DNA of 64,000 nt from NCBI GenBank assembly GCA_910577645.1, contig CAJTOL010000004.1, positions 124,001-188,000 of the forward strand. Reading direction: 5' to 3'. A model generated the notes under the pieces. That model saw only the letters and a list, made by a program, of their open reading frames with translations. It was not told the origin of the DNA and searched no databases. Made by a program: the position numbers and the translations under genes. The DNA is from an uncultured Lachnospiraceae bacterium. Its GTDB lineage: Bacteria > Bacillota > Clostridia > Lachnospirales > Lachnospiraceae. Below, piece by piece: positions 1 through 7,994 of the stretch; position 1 is the stretch's first letter; every line of letters starts with the position of its first letter.

Positions 1-893
1 TATGCCACAACGCAGATTACCTTTGCAGGGCTTAACGCATTTTCAATTAAGTATGCCGCATTGTCATCCCAGTTGATGATATCAATCTTTTCCCCTCTAA
101 GCTCATTTACAACAGCATTTACTCTGGCTCCGTTTAAGCCTACGCATGCTCCTACCGGATCTACATTCTCGTCATGGGAGCATACAGCGATCTTGGTACG
201 GGAACCGGCCTCTCTGGCAATGGCCTTGATCTCCACCGTTCCGTCCCTTACCTCGGCAACCTCAGCTTCAAAGAGGCGCTTTACCAAATCCGGATGGGTA
301 CGGGATACGGAAACCCTGGGGCCTTTGGGCGTGTCCTTTACCTCCACAATGTATACCTTAATCCGCTCTGTAGGAACTAAAATCTCGCCCTTCACCTGCT
401 CGCTCTCGTTTAAAACAGCATCTACCTTTCCTAAATTAATGCTGATGTTACGGCCCAGGTTCTTCTGTACAATACCGGTTACCACATCCTTTTCCTTGCT
501 GTAGTAATCGTTAAAAAGAACCTTTCTCTCTTCTTCACGGATTTTCTGCAGGATCACGTTTTTGGCATTCTGAGTTGCGATACGGCCAAAATTTTTGGAT
601 TCAATGGGCACCTGGACAATGTCGCCTACAACGTATCTGGGATCTCTCATTCTGGCTTCGGAAAGGCTAATCTGCAGCATGGAATCCTCTGCTTCCTCCA
701 CCACCTCCTTTTCTGCATAAACAGAAAAGTCGCAGGTTTCCGGATTGATTGTAACCTTTACATTGTCTGCCTTGCCAAAATGATTTTTGCAGGCAGTCAG
801 CAAAGAATTTTCAATTGCTTCTAATAAGATCTCCTTGCTGATATTTTTCTCCTTTTCCAGCATTTCCAATGCCAATAATAGTTCCTTGTTCAT
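1..893 (-). CDS. nusA: Transcription termination/antitermination factor NusA, N-terminal part (runs off left edge)
   Basis: About 297 residues of NusA are present and the C-terminus lies beyond the left edge. The N-terminal polymerase-binding domain begins MNKELLLALEMLEKEK. It is followed by an S1-like stretch (GIVQKNLGRNISINLGKVDA) and the start of KH1 (DPVGACVGLNGARVNAVVNE). NusA binds RNA polymerase and nascent RNA and modulates pausing and termination. The ATG at 893 is preceded by AGGAGG at good spacing, and rimP ends 27 bases upstream, giving the classic rimP-nusA operon order. The identity is firm; only the truncation by the window limits it. Confidence 0.95.
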   Translation of the reverse strand, partial: MNKELLLALEMLEKEKNISKEILLEAIENSLLTACKNHFGKADNVKVTINPETCDFSVYAEKEVVEEAEDSMLQISLSEARMRDPRYVVGDIVQVPIESKNFGRIATQNAKNVILQKIREEERKVLFNDYYSKEKDVVTGIVQKNLGRNISINLGKVDAVLNESEQVKGEILVPTERIKVYIVEVKDTPKGPRVSVSRTHPDLVKRLFEAEVAEVRDGTVEIKAIAREAGSRTKIAVCSHDENVDPVGACVGLNGARVNAVVNELRGEKIDIINWDDNAAYLIENALSPAKVICVVA

Positions 894-920
894 GGTTATC
901 CTCCTAATGCTCCTTCTCCA

Positions 921-1388
921 TTAAAAATCAAAAGCTAAACGAATCAGTGCAATCCCTGTCCTCTCAAATACAATCTGGCTTCCGTCCTCCATCCCCAGAG
1001 TAACGGTATCCTTATCATATGCTTCCAGCACGCCGGTATAGTCCTTCTGCTTATTCAGGGCTTTGTAAAGCTTTACCTCTACCTCTCTGCCTGTACTCCT
1101 TGCAAAGTCCTTTTCCTTTTTTAAAGGTCTTCCCAGACCCGGAGAACTGACCTCCAAAATATAGCTCTCCTGGATAAAGTCTTCCTGATCCAGCCAATCG
1201 CCAAGCTTCCGGTTGATAACCTCACAGTCGTCTACCGTAATTCCGCCTTCTTTATCAATGTAGGCTCTCAGGTACCAGGTACCTGCTTCCTTTACATACT
1301 CCACATCCACCAGTTCAAACCCGTGTTCCTCCATGAGAGGGAGAAGGAAGGCTTCGGTTTTTGCCTCATACTGCTCTCTTCTGGTCAT
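921..1388 (-). CDS. rimP: Ribosome maturation factor RimP
   Basis: A 155-residue RimP protein, needed for 30S subunit maturation. Recognisable segments are the N-terminal LMEEHGFELVDVEYVKEAG, GGITVDDCEVINRKLGDWLD and the signature ILEVSSPGLGRPLKKEKDF. An ATG six codons upstream (1406) is open, but those codons contain AAAGGTGG, which is the ribosome-binding site for the ATG at 1388, so 1388 is chosen. It is followed by nusA in the usual operon. Length and motifs are normal for the family. Confidence 0.93.
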   Translation of the reverse strand: MTRREQYEAKTEAFLLPLMEEHGFELVDVEYVKEAGTWYLRAYIDKEGGITVDDCEVINRKLGDWLDQEDFIQESYILEVSSPGLGRPLKKEKDFARSTGREVEVKLYKALNKQKDYTGVLEAYDKDTVTLGMEDGSQIVFERTGIALIRLAFDF

Positions 1389-1448
1389 CTCTACACCACC
1401 TTTCATTCCGCCTGTTTTTTATTTTGCCTTTTACAGCCGGACAAACGG

Positions 1449-1474
1449 AAAGAGTGGACTTACGTCCACTCTTT
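1449..1474 (-). promoter_or_regulatory. Perfect hairpin in the rimP-nusA 5' leader
   Basis: AAAGAGTGGAC and GTCCACTCTTT form an 11-bp perfect stem around a 4-base loop, about 60 bases upstream of the rimP start and inside the predicted leader. There is no strong T-run after it on the minus strand, so it may be a leader structure rather than a terminator. Its function is unknown. Confidence 0.5.
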
Positions 1475-1503
1475 CAGCCATTCGTCATCATGTTATCGTA
1501 CCA

Positions 1504-1532
1504 ACTATAACACTTTCTTGTAGAAAATGCAA
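1504..1532 (-). promoter_or_regulatory. Sigma-A-type promoter for rimP-nusA
   Basis: Read on the minus strand: TTGCAT at 1532-1527, a 17-base spacer, and TATAGT at 1509-1504. Transcription would begin near 1497 and give a leader of roughly 110 bases that carries the 1449-1474 hairpin. Support is by consensus match and spacing only. Confidence 0.6.
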
Positions 1533-1650
1533 GAGGTATTTTCTTGAGTTTTCGCGATGCGCGATTGGAAATTAAAGAAGTCAACGCAAAGCATAGAAAT
1601 AGTTAAAATCCAAGAAAGCCCGCAGAATAAGGCTTTTTCAAGACTTGCAG

Positions 1651-1677
1651 AAAAATAGCCCTCCGAAACGGAAGGCT
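1651..1677 (-). terminator. Rho-independent terminator after the GH4/PTS operon
   Basis: AGCCTTCCG pairs with CGGAGGGCT (one G-U pair) around a TTT loop at 1677-1657, and is followed on the minus strand by ATTTTT. It lies about 75 bases downstream of the GH4 stop codon. The opposite strand also has a short T-rich tail, so it may work both ways. The rest of 1533-1750 holds a second weak GC stem near 1618-1636 and no evident gene. Confidence 0.75.
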
Positions 1678-1750
1678 TATTTTGTATTAAAGTTTGTCCT
1701 TTTAGACATTTTTTCCAAAAACACTACCTATTTTACACTACCGCATCTTC

Positions 1751-3079
1751 TCAGCGAAGCTCCGGCCAATACCCCTTATTGGCTTCTATCATATCATCCA
1801 GAATTTTTTTCGCTGTAAACAGGCTGGGAACGGTCTTTGACATGGTAAATGCCATCAGGGCTTTCTCATAAGAATTTTCTATCGCAGCCTCCACAATCAG
1901 CTTCTCCACAGCCTCCTGCTGTTCAATCAGCCCTTTATAGAATGTTTTAATCTCCCCTACCCGCACCGGCTCCGGGCCCCGGTCAGTAATATAAGCCGGG
2001 ATTTCTACCATGGCATCATCCGGAAGATTGCTGACTGCACCGTTGTTTTCAACCATCACCAAATACCTTTTACGCAGGTCAAAGGCCAGGCTCATAGCCA
2101 CATCCACGATAAACGCTCCGTGGACGCCGCCAAAAAACTTTGTCAAATCTACCTCTTTTCCTTCCCGGTAGTCTTTTACTGCATCAAAAATCCGTTTTTC
2201 CCGGCCTTCCATAACCTCATTGGCGCGGGTATGCTCCGGATTACTGCTCTCAACGACCTCGTCGCCCAAAAGATAATACTGCATATAAGTATTCGGCAGA
2301 TAATCATGAAATGCCGAGCAGATATGCTTTGCATTGCCGTAGGTATGCAGCCAGGAAGGATCGCTGTGCATTACATCGCTCTTCTCGTTCTGAGGCATAT
2401 AGCCATGTTCAGCTACATAAGCCTTTAACTTTTCCGTTACATCCTCCCCCTTAAGCCGAACCTTGGTAAACCATCCAAAATGGTTCAGCCCGAAATAATC
2501 CACCTCCAGATCGTGGCGGTCACATTCCAAAATCTCCGCCATATTCCGCTCAATTGCCACCGGCATATCACAGATATTCAAAATTCTGGCATTTGGACGC
2601 AGGCGGAAGGTAGCTTTTGCCACAATAGCCGCCGGATTGGAATAGTTGACAATCCAGTATGTGGGTTTCGCATATTTTTCACAGAAATCGATTAATTCTA
2701 CCATAGGATAGATGGTTCTCAGTCCGTAAGCCAATCCGCCCGGCCCACAGGTTTCCTGACCGACAACACCGTATTTTAACGGGATCTTCTCGTCCTGCTC
2801 CCGCATGGCATACAGACCCACCCGCATCTGAGCGAAGATGAAATCTGCATCGGTCATAGCTTCCTTCGGATCTGTGGTTAAAGTCAGCTTCAGTTTTGGA
2901 TCAAACATCTCTACTACATGGCGGACGATCACGCCCACATCTTCCTGGCGTTCTTTATTGATATCATAAAGCACCAATTCATTTAATTTAAACTGATTTT
3001 TCTGCGCCAGCAGGCTTTTTACAATCCCCGGCGTATAAGTGCTTCCGCCTCCTGCAATTACTAATTTAAATGTTTTCAT
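1751..3079 (-). CDS. 6-phospho-alpha-glucosidase, GH4 (MalH/GlvA type)
   Basis: A 442-residue NAD- and metal-dependent GH4 hydrolase that splits phosphorylated alpha-glucosides such as maltose 6-phosphate. The NAD-binding start is KLVIAGGGSTYTPGIV (residues 6-20). The CDMP motif at residues 170-173 is the signature of the alpha-specific GH4 members; the beta-specific CelF type has CNVP-like sequence. YFGLNHFGW around residue 200 supplies the conserved histidine. It lies 15 bases downstream of the alpha-glucoside EIICB gene in the same operon, which matches PTS import followed by intracellular hydrolysis. The true substrate range is inferred. Confidence 0.9.
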   Translation of the reverse strand: MKTFKLVIAGGGSTYTPGIVKSLLAQKNQFKLNELVLYDINKERQEDVGVIVRHVVEMFDPKLKLTLTTDPKEAMTDADFIFAQMRVGLYAMREQDEKIPLKYGVVGQETCGPGGLAYGLRTIYPMVELIDFCEKYAKPTYWIVNYSNPAAIVAKATFRLRPNARILNICDMPVAIERNMAEILECDRHDLEVDYFGLNHFGWFTKVRLKGEDVTEKLKAYVAEHGYMPQNEKSDVMHSDPSWLHTYGNAKHICSAFHDYLPNTYMQYYLLGDEVVESSNPEHTRANEVMEGREKRIFDAVKDYREGKEVDLTKFFGGVHGAFIVDVAMSLAFDLRKRYLVMVENNGAVSNLPDDAMVEIPAYITDRGPEPVRVGEIKTFYKGLIEQQEAVEKLIVEAAIENSYEKALMAFTMSKTVPSLFTAKKILDDMIEANKGYWPELR

Positions 3080-3094
3080 AATTTCCCTTCCTCC

Positions 3095-4693
3095 TCACTC
3101 ATTGCGGCCCAGGGCGTGGTCTACTGCGGCTCTCATTTTCATAACCTTTGGTCCATAAATAATCTGGATATTATTGCCCTTTACTACCAGTCCCGCCGCG
3201 CCTGTAGGCTTAAACCATTCTTTATCTTTTACTGCTGAAATATCTGTCACCTGCACTCTCAGGCGAGTCATACAGTTTTCTACATTTTCAATATTGGCGG
3301 CTCCTCCCAGCCCTTCAATTACATAAGCTGCCTGCTCTGCCAGAGCATCCTCTTTCTTTGAGGCAGTCTGAGCCCCGCCTCCGCTGATCTGCTGTTTTAC
3401 CGCCGCTGCGTTGGCCTGAAGATCCACTACTTCCTGGCCGTCTTCCCGGCCCGGCGTTTTCAGATTCATTTTCTCAATTAAAAACTTAAATACAAAAAAC
3501 ATTACTACAATTTCTGCCAGACCCACCAGTACATATACAGGCCATTGGGTCCGGGCCACGCCTGCCGGAAGGTTCAGAACCAGAAAATCAATAATTCCGT
3601 TAGTTGCACAAACGCGTACTCCGATAATATAAACCAGCATCTGAAACAGGCCGTCCAGAACAGAGTAAACTACCCACAAAACCGGGGCTGCAAACAAGAA
3701 TGTAAATTCCAGTGGTTCCGTTGTGCCTACCAAACATGCGGTAAGAGTCGCCGGAATAATTTGTGCGCGGGTAGCGCTCTTCTTCTCTTTCTTTGCTGTC
3801 ACAATAAACGCTGCGGCTACGCCGATTACGCCAAAGGTTTTCATCAATCCATAGGTCAGAAAACGGGCCGACTCCGGCATGGAGCTAATGCTGGTATCCC
3901 CAAGCAGCGCCAGAAACACCGGCTTTGCGCCGACGATTTGTTCTCCGGCCACCATCATGCTGTCGCCGATGGATGAATACAAAAATGGCGACCATACCAA
4001 ATGGTGAAGTCCTGTGGGAATCAAAATCCGGTTCAGGAATCCGTACAGGAATACTCCGAAAGCACCTGCGCCGGACATCACTCCAGTCAGGGCGTTGATT
4101 CCTGCTGCCGCTACCGGCCACACATAAGCCGCCGCTACCGCTATCCCCAGCACCACCGGAAGCAGCACCACAAATACAAACTTACTATTACCATACAAAG
4201 CAAATGCCCCGTCAAATTCTGTATCAATAAAACGGTTATGTACCAGAGCCACCACAACGCCTAAAATCATACCAAGAAATACTCCCATGTCCGTCACATG
4301 ATAGCCCAGGCAAATGGTCTGTCCGGTTCCGTACAGGTCTCCTGCCGTGGCCCCTTCGATTACCATACCGGCAACACTGAGCCAGCGGGAATTGGCAGAC
4401 AGCCACACCAGATAGCTGACAAGCGCTACAAAAGCAGCATCTGCCTTCCGCTTCTTTGCCATACTCATTGCAATTCCCACGCAAAACAAAATTCCCAGAT
4501 TTCCAAGGATTGCTCCGATACCGCCATTGATAAACCGGCCGATAATATAGATGGGTCCGCCCTCATTTACAAATGTCGTATTGCTCATCACAGAGGACAA
4601 TGCCTGAATCATACCGGCAATAGGAAGAAACAATACTGGTCCCATGAGAGACTTGGAAAAATTCTGCATTGCATCCATCATCTTCTGTTTCAT
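3095..4693 (-). CDS. PTS alpha-glucoside-type transporter subunit EIICB
   Basis: A 532-residue membrane permease fused to EIIB. The EIIC part has about ten hydrophobic helices and the phrase LIPTGLHHLVWSPF, typical of the glucose/alpha-glucoside EIIC family. The EIIB part near the C-terminus has the phosphorylated cysteine in ENCMTRLRVQV (about residue 474). No EIIA domain is fused or adjacent, so a shared EIIA must donate phosphate. Upstream codons back to 4759 are open, but the ATG at 4693 has GGAG six bases before it and fits the family N-terminus (MKQKMMDAMQNFSKSL). It is co-transcribed with the GH4 enzyme, and the divergent RpiR regulator is the likely controller. Confidence 0.9.
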   Translation of the reverse strand: MKQKMMDAMQNFSKSLMGPVLFLPIAGMIQALSSVMSNTTFVNEGGPIYIIGRFINGGIGAILGNLGILFCVGIAMSMAKKRKADAAFVALVSYLVWLSANSRWLSVAGMVIEGATAGDLYGTGQTICLGYHVTDMGVFLGMILGVVVALVHNRFIDTEFDGAFALYGNSKFVFVVLLPVVLGIAVAAAYVWPVAAAGINALTGVMSGAGAFGVFLYGFLNRILIPTGLHHLVWSPFLYSSIGDSMMVAGEQIVGAKPVFLALLGDTSISSMPESARFLTYGLMKTFGVIGVAAAFIVTAKKEKKSATRAQIIPATLTACLVGTTEPLEFTFLFAAPVLWVVYSVLDGLFQMLVYIIGVRVCATNGIIDFLVLNLPAGVARTQWPVYVLVGLAEIVVMFFVFKFLIEKMNLKTPGREDGQEVVDLQANAAAVKQQISGGGAQTASKKEDALAEQAAYVIEGLGGAANIENVENCMTRLRVQVTDISAVKDKEWFKPTGAAGLVVKGNNIQIIYGPKVMKMRAAVDHALGRNE

Positions 4694-4824
4694 ATCATTC
4701 TCCATTCTTTCTCGTTTTTTCCGATTCGGGGAGGCGCCATCCCATTCTCGATAGACCAAAGTATATCATTTTAGCTAAAAAAGTCTATAGATTCACAGCC
4801 TTTTTAAACATTTTTACCCATTCC

Positions 4825-4836
4825 GAAACATGTTTC
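4825..4836. promoter_or_regulatory. Palindromic candidate operator GAAACATGTTTC
   Basis: A 12-base perfect palindrome in the 236-base divergent region between the PTS operon and the RpiR-type regulator. It is placed so that it could control one or both promoters. A TATACT hexamer about 65 bases closer to the PTS gene is a possible -10 element for that operon. The link to the regulator is inference. Confidence 0.4.
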
Positions 4837-4866
4837 ACTTTTTTTATTATTTTTGTAATCACAGCA

Positions 4867-4895
4867 TTGAAAATATAGCGTATTTATCATATAAT
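4867..4895 (+). promoter_or_regulatory. Sigma-A-type promoter of the RpiR-family gene
   Basis: TTGAAA at 4867-4872, a 17-base spacer and a perfect TATAAT at 4890-4895. An AGGGGG ribosome-binding site at 4919-4924 precedes the ATG at 4930. Confidence 0.7.
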
Positions 4896-4929
4896 TCCGT
4901 TTATATGTAACTACTACTAGGGGGATATT

Positions 4930-5652
4930 ATGAAACACGACATCTATAAACTGTCTGCCAGATATCATTTAAACGACAACGAGCAGTTTCTGTTGGATCA
5001 TTTGTTAGAGGCTGCTGAAAATCGGGCTCATTATACTGTCAGAGATTTTGCTGCCAGACATTTTGTATCCCCGGCTTCTCTGATCCGGCTCAGTAAAAAA
5101 CTGGGATACACTGGATACACTGATATGGTTTACCGTCTGGAATTTCTGGTTCAAAACGAAATCGACAATAAAGCTCTGGCATCTGACATTACCTCTTTCA
5201 TCGGAGAGATTCCTACCGCCTGTATTACCCGGTTTACTCAGCTTCTGGCCGCTCACAGACATCAAGTAATTCTGGTAGCAGGCACCGGTTTCTGTTCTCC
5301 GTTGCGTGACTTTATTGCCCGCAAAATGCTGGTGCTGGGATTCCAGGCCATTGCCACCAACAATTACGAGGTATATGAAGCCAATGCGCTAAATGCCGGC
5401 CTTGTGCTGGCTATCAGCAAAAGCGGAGCTACTGATACCATCGTAAAGCCGGTTTGTGATGCTCATCAGATAGGACTGGATATCGTTTCCTTTACCGGCG
5501 TTCCTTCCTCCCCCATCGCTCAATATTCAAACCCTGCCTTCGTGTTATTAGATGACAAAATTATGGATGACCGGAATCTCACCGCCAATTATTTTTATGC
5601 GCGGGTTCTGATTCTTTTTGAATATTTAATGGATACCGCCGTAGACGCATAA
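4930..5652 (+). CDS. RpiR-family transcriptional regulator (MalR/GlvR-like)
   Basis: A 240-residue protein with an N-terminal helix-turn-helix (TVRDFAARHFVSPASLIRLSKKLGY split over residues 36-60) and a C-terminal SIS sugar-phosphate-binding domain (residues ~112-220, containing VAGTGFCSPLRDF and LAISKSGATDTIV). It is divergent from the alpha-glucoside PTS-GH4 operon. That arrangement matches the RpiR-type MalR/GlvR activator of maltose-6-phosphate utilisation in Bacillus, so it probably senses a phosphorylated sugar and controls the neighbouring operon. Family assignment is firm; ligand and sign of regulation are inferred. Confidence 0.88.
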   Translation: MKHDIYKLSARYHLNDNEQFLLDHLLEAAENRAHYTVRDFAARHFVSPASLIRLSKKLGYTGYTDMVYRLEFLVQNEIDNKALASDITSFIGEIPTACITRFTQLLAAHRHQVILVAGTGFCSPLRDFIARKMLVLGFQAIATNNYEVYEANALNAGLVLAISKSGATDTIVKPVCDAHQIGLDIVSFTGVPSSPIAQYSNPAFVLLDDKIMDDRNLTANYFYARVLILFEYLMDTAVDA

Positions 5653-5726
5653 AGGGGATGCTGCAAAATGAAACCAGGGACATCTGCCAACAGAAAGTCC
5701 CTTTATTTCATTTTACAGCATCCCCT
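5653..5726. terminator. Long imperfect hairpin between convergent rpiR-like and MATE genes
   Basis: The arms at 5653-5673 and 5706-5726 pair over 21 positions with one mismatch. A smaller nested stem (AGGGAC/GTCCCT) lies inside. It starts right at the stop codon of the regulator and lies between convergent genes, so a bidirectional terminator is likely. The outer arm GGGGATGCTGCAAAATGAAA recurs in similar form at other gene ends in this window. Confidence 0.6.
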
Positions 5727-5751
5727 ATGCATTTTATGGAAAGCCGGGTGA

Positions 5752-7137
5752 TTATACGATTTCTTTCTCCATCTCCCTCATTTTTCTAAACTCCCTGCTC
5801 ACAAGGAAAACAGAAAGAAGGAAAGCGGCGCCGTCCGCCACAGGCCCTGCATACAGTACGCCGTCAATCCCCAAAATAAGGGGCAGCACCAGAATCAGAG
5901 GAATTACAAAAAACACCTGGCGGGTAAGGGATAAAAGCGCGCCTTTTAAAGGCTTTCCGATAGCGGAAAACATGCTGGAGCTAAGCATTTGAACGCCGTT
6001 TATGAGTACCATAAACAGGAAGGTTCTCATAAATTTCACCGCAAACTCCATATACTGGGCGTCTCCGGAACCAAATACAGAAATAATGTAACCGGGAAAA
6101 AGCTGGAACATCAGAAATCCTGCGGCGGATACCGCCAAGGCGCAGGAAATTGCCAGCTTAAATACCTCCCGCACCCTTTGGTATTGCCTGGCTCCGTAAT
6201 TAAAGCCTAAAATCGGCTGGGAGCCCTGGCTGATCCCAATAATGACTGCCATTAAAATTCCGTTGGTTTTCATCACAATGCCGCAGCTTGCCAGGGGGAT
6301 CTCACTTCCGTAAACCGACAAGGCTCCGTAGTAGGTCAGAGAGTTGTTTAATACAATCTGCACCAGGGTAATGGCAAGCTGATTTAAACTGCTGCTCATG
6401 CCTAAGCCTGCTACGGTCAGGCAGCGGGCCTTTTCCAGACGGAAATATTCTCTCTTAAGCTGGATATTCTTAAATTTCCACAGATATCTGGCGGCAGCGC
6501 CAAAGGAGATAATCTGGCCGATAATGGTAGCCCAGGCGGCTCCTGCAACTCCCATCTTAAAAATAAAGATAAAAATCGGATCCAGAATGGTGTTGATAAT
6601 CGCCCCAATCAACATACAGGTCATAGAATACTTTGGGCTTCCGTCGGCTCTTGCCAGGTTGCTTAAGCCGTTGGTTGCAATGAGAAACGGCATACCCAGT
6701 GCGGTAATCCTGGTATAGCTGACGGCATAGGGCATAATCGCCGGGGTAGCGCCGAATATTTTCAGCAAAGGCTCTAAAAAGATTTCGATAATTACCGCAT
6801 AGGAGATTCCGGACACTGCCATCATGCTGACTGCAGTCCCCACATACCGGGCCGCATTTTCCGGTTCCCCTGCCCCTAGCTCCAGAGAAAAGCCTGAGGC
6901 ACAGCCGATTCCGATTAAAAGGGCAATGGCCATGCAGATAGTGTTTAAGGGGAAAGATACGTTAGTTGCCGCGTTTCCCAGATACCCTACTCCTTGTCCG
7001 ATAAAAATTTGATCGACAATATTATAGAGGGAGCTGACCAGCATAGCGATGATGCTTGGAATTGCATAGCCTGCCAAAAGCTTAGACAGCTTTTCGTATC
7101 CCAAAGGATTTTTTTTCTTTTGTTGTGCTGGGTTCAT
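5752..7137 (-). CDS. MATE-family multidrug/sodium antiporter
   Basis: A 461-residue polytopic membrane protein of the MATE family, with about twelve hydrophobic helices in two related halves. Typical phrases are YNIVDQIFIGQGVGYLGN near the N-terminus, GLSNLARADGSPKYSM and QPILGFNYGARQYQRV in the second half. Such proteins export cationic drugs or metabolites using an ion gradient. The open frame extends to a TTG at 7158, but the ATG at 7137, preceded by AAAGGA, is the better start. It lies 24 bases after a MarR-family gene, so the pair is probably an autoregulated efflux cassette. The substrate cannot be told from sequence. Confidence 0.9.
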   Translation of the reverse strand: MNPAQQKKKNPLGYEKLSKLLAGYAIPSIIAMLVSSLYNIVDQIFIGQGVGYLGNAATNVSFPLNTICMAIALLIGIGCASGFSLELGAGEPENAARYVGTAVSMMAVSGISYAVIIEIFLEPLLKIFGATPAIMPYAVSYTRITALGMPFLIATNGLSNLARADGSPKYSMTCMLIGAIINTILDPIFIFIFKMGVAGAAWATIIGQIISFGAAARYLWKFKNIQLKREYFRLEKARCLTVAGLGMSSSLNQLAITLVQIVLNNSLTYYGALSVYGSEIPLASCGIVMKTNGILMAVIIGISQGSQPILGFNYGARQYQRVREVFKLAISCALAVSAAGFLMFQLFPGYIISVFGSGDAQYMEFAVKFMRTFLFMVLINGVQMLSSSMFSAIGKPLKGALLSLTRQVFFVIPLILVLPLILGIDGVLYAGPVADGAAFLLSVFLVSREFRKMREMEKEIV

Positions 7138-7161
7138 TGTGTTCGATCCTTTCGTCAAAAT

Positions 7162-7593
7162 TTATTTTCCCTGGCTTCCCATAATGTCAAGAAGAGCCTG
7201 TCCGGTCCGCCGGAGTAGCTGATCCAAAAGCTTTTTTTCTTCCTCCGTAAAGCTGTCCAGCACAGTATCATACCAGTTTTGGCTAATTTCCTTGATTTTG
7301 GGATAGGCCTCTTTTGCTTTATCTGTGGGAATTAAGCAGCAGGTCCTTTTATCCGCCGGATTGGTTTCCCGAATTAAAAAACCCTGCTTTTCCAGGGCGG
7401 CAATGACTCGGGTAATATTGCTGGGGTGAAGGTAAAAATAAGAAAACATCTTTTCCTGACTGATTCCCGGCTCCTGGCAAATCTTTATGACAAACATATG
7501 CTGGCTGCTGTTTAATCCCAAAGGCTCCAGCTTTTTATCCAAGTACATCTTGGTATGCCGATCTGCAATAGAAAGCCATTTAATCGTCTCCAT
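7162..7593 (-). CDS. MarR-family transcriptional regulator (first cassette)
   Basis: A 143-residue winged-helix regulator. The recognition region is LHPSNITRVIAALEKQGFL (about residues 55-73), followed by the wing RETNPADKRTCCLIPT, characteristic of MarR. The start has a clear GGAGGTGA site. It sits directly upstream of the MATE gene and is read with it. A palindrome overlapping the predicted transcription start suggests autorepression relieved by a ligand. The ligand is unknown. Confidence 0.9.
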   Translation of the reverse strand: METIKWLSIADRHTKMYLDKKLEPLGLNSSQHMFVIKICQEPGISQEKMFSYFYLHPSNITRVIAALEKQGFLIRETNPADKRTCCLIPTDKAKEAYPKIKEISQNWYDTVLDSFTEEEKKLLDQLLRRTGQALLDIMGSQGK

Positions 7594-7619
7594 AATCTCA
7601 CCTCCGGTTTCTTTTAATT

Positions 7620-7675
7620 GTAACAGTTAAGCTGTTGTATAGAACTATTATAAAGCAATATATTTGCGCGCGCAA
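7620..7675 (-). promoter_or_regulatory. Promoter with overlapping MarR-type operator
   Basis: On the minus strand: TTGCGC at 7675-7670, a 17-base spacer and TATAAT at 7652-7647. Just downstream is the inverted repeat AACAG-TTAAG-CTGTT (7622-7636), extendable to TGTAACAG/CTGTTGTA. An operator covering the transcription start is the usual arrangement for MarR autorepression. The binding itself is inferred. Confidence 0.55.
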
Positions 7676-7750
7676 TATTTTTTCTTACACAAAAACCCTT
7701 CGTTTTTACATTTTTTTTGGAAATTTCTCACAAAAATATAATAAATCGTC

Positions 7751-7779
7751 TTGCCTCTTTTTCCAAAATATGGTATATT
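7751..7779 (+). promoter_or_regulatory. Promoter of the ABC transporter operon
   Basis: TTGCCT at 7751-7756, a 17-base spacer and TATATT at 7774-7779. The predicted start is near 7786, about 210 bases before the first gene, leaving a long structured leader. Confidence 0.55.
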
Positions 7780-7836
7780 TCTTGTATACAAAAATATCTT
7801 TATTCGCTTACTATCAATCTTTTGTTGCCATAATAT

Positions 7837-7900
7837 GGGATCAGACCTATCCTCTGTCCCAGGCCTCCTAAAAGTTCCCCCACCTTTAGGAGGCTTTTTT
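7837..7900 (+). promoter_or_regulatory. Two-hairpin leader ending in a terminator: candidate attenuator or riboswitch
   Basis: Hairpin 1 (7837-7860) pairs GGGA-CAGA with TCTG-TCCC around the loop CCTATCC. Hairpin 2 (7863-7894) pairs GCCTCCTAAA with TTTAGGAGGC perfectly and is followed by TTTTTT, a textbook terminator. No gene precedes it on this strand, so the terminator lies between promoter and ABC transporter genes and most simply acts as an attenuator. ACAAAA and TTTTGT further upstream could form a closing stem. I could not match it to a riboswitch class I know. Confidence 0.6.
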
Positions 7901-7994
7901 ATGTTATAGGAAAGGGCTGCTATATTCACTTTCTCCCTTCTGTTTCCATATGATAAAACATAATCCCCCCTAAAATCATATGGAGGCAGAATCT

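Noticed and set aside
1751..3079. 6-phospho-beta-glucosidase (CelF/LicH) for the GH4 gene
   Set aside because: The active-site motif is CDMP, typical of the alpha-specific GH4 subgroup, and the neighbouring PTS is of alpha-glucoside type.
4298..4774. Long plus-strand open frame opposite the EIICB gene
   Set aside because: Exact antisense of a well-recognised gene, with no ribosome-binding site and unnatural composition.
7837..7900. TPP or other known riboswitch for the ABC leader
   Set aside because: It lacks CTGAGA and ACCTGA-type cores of the TPP element and no other class signature was recognised; left as unassigned.
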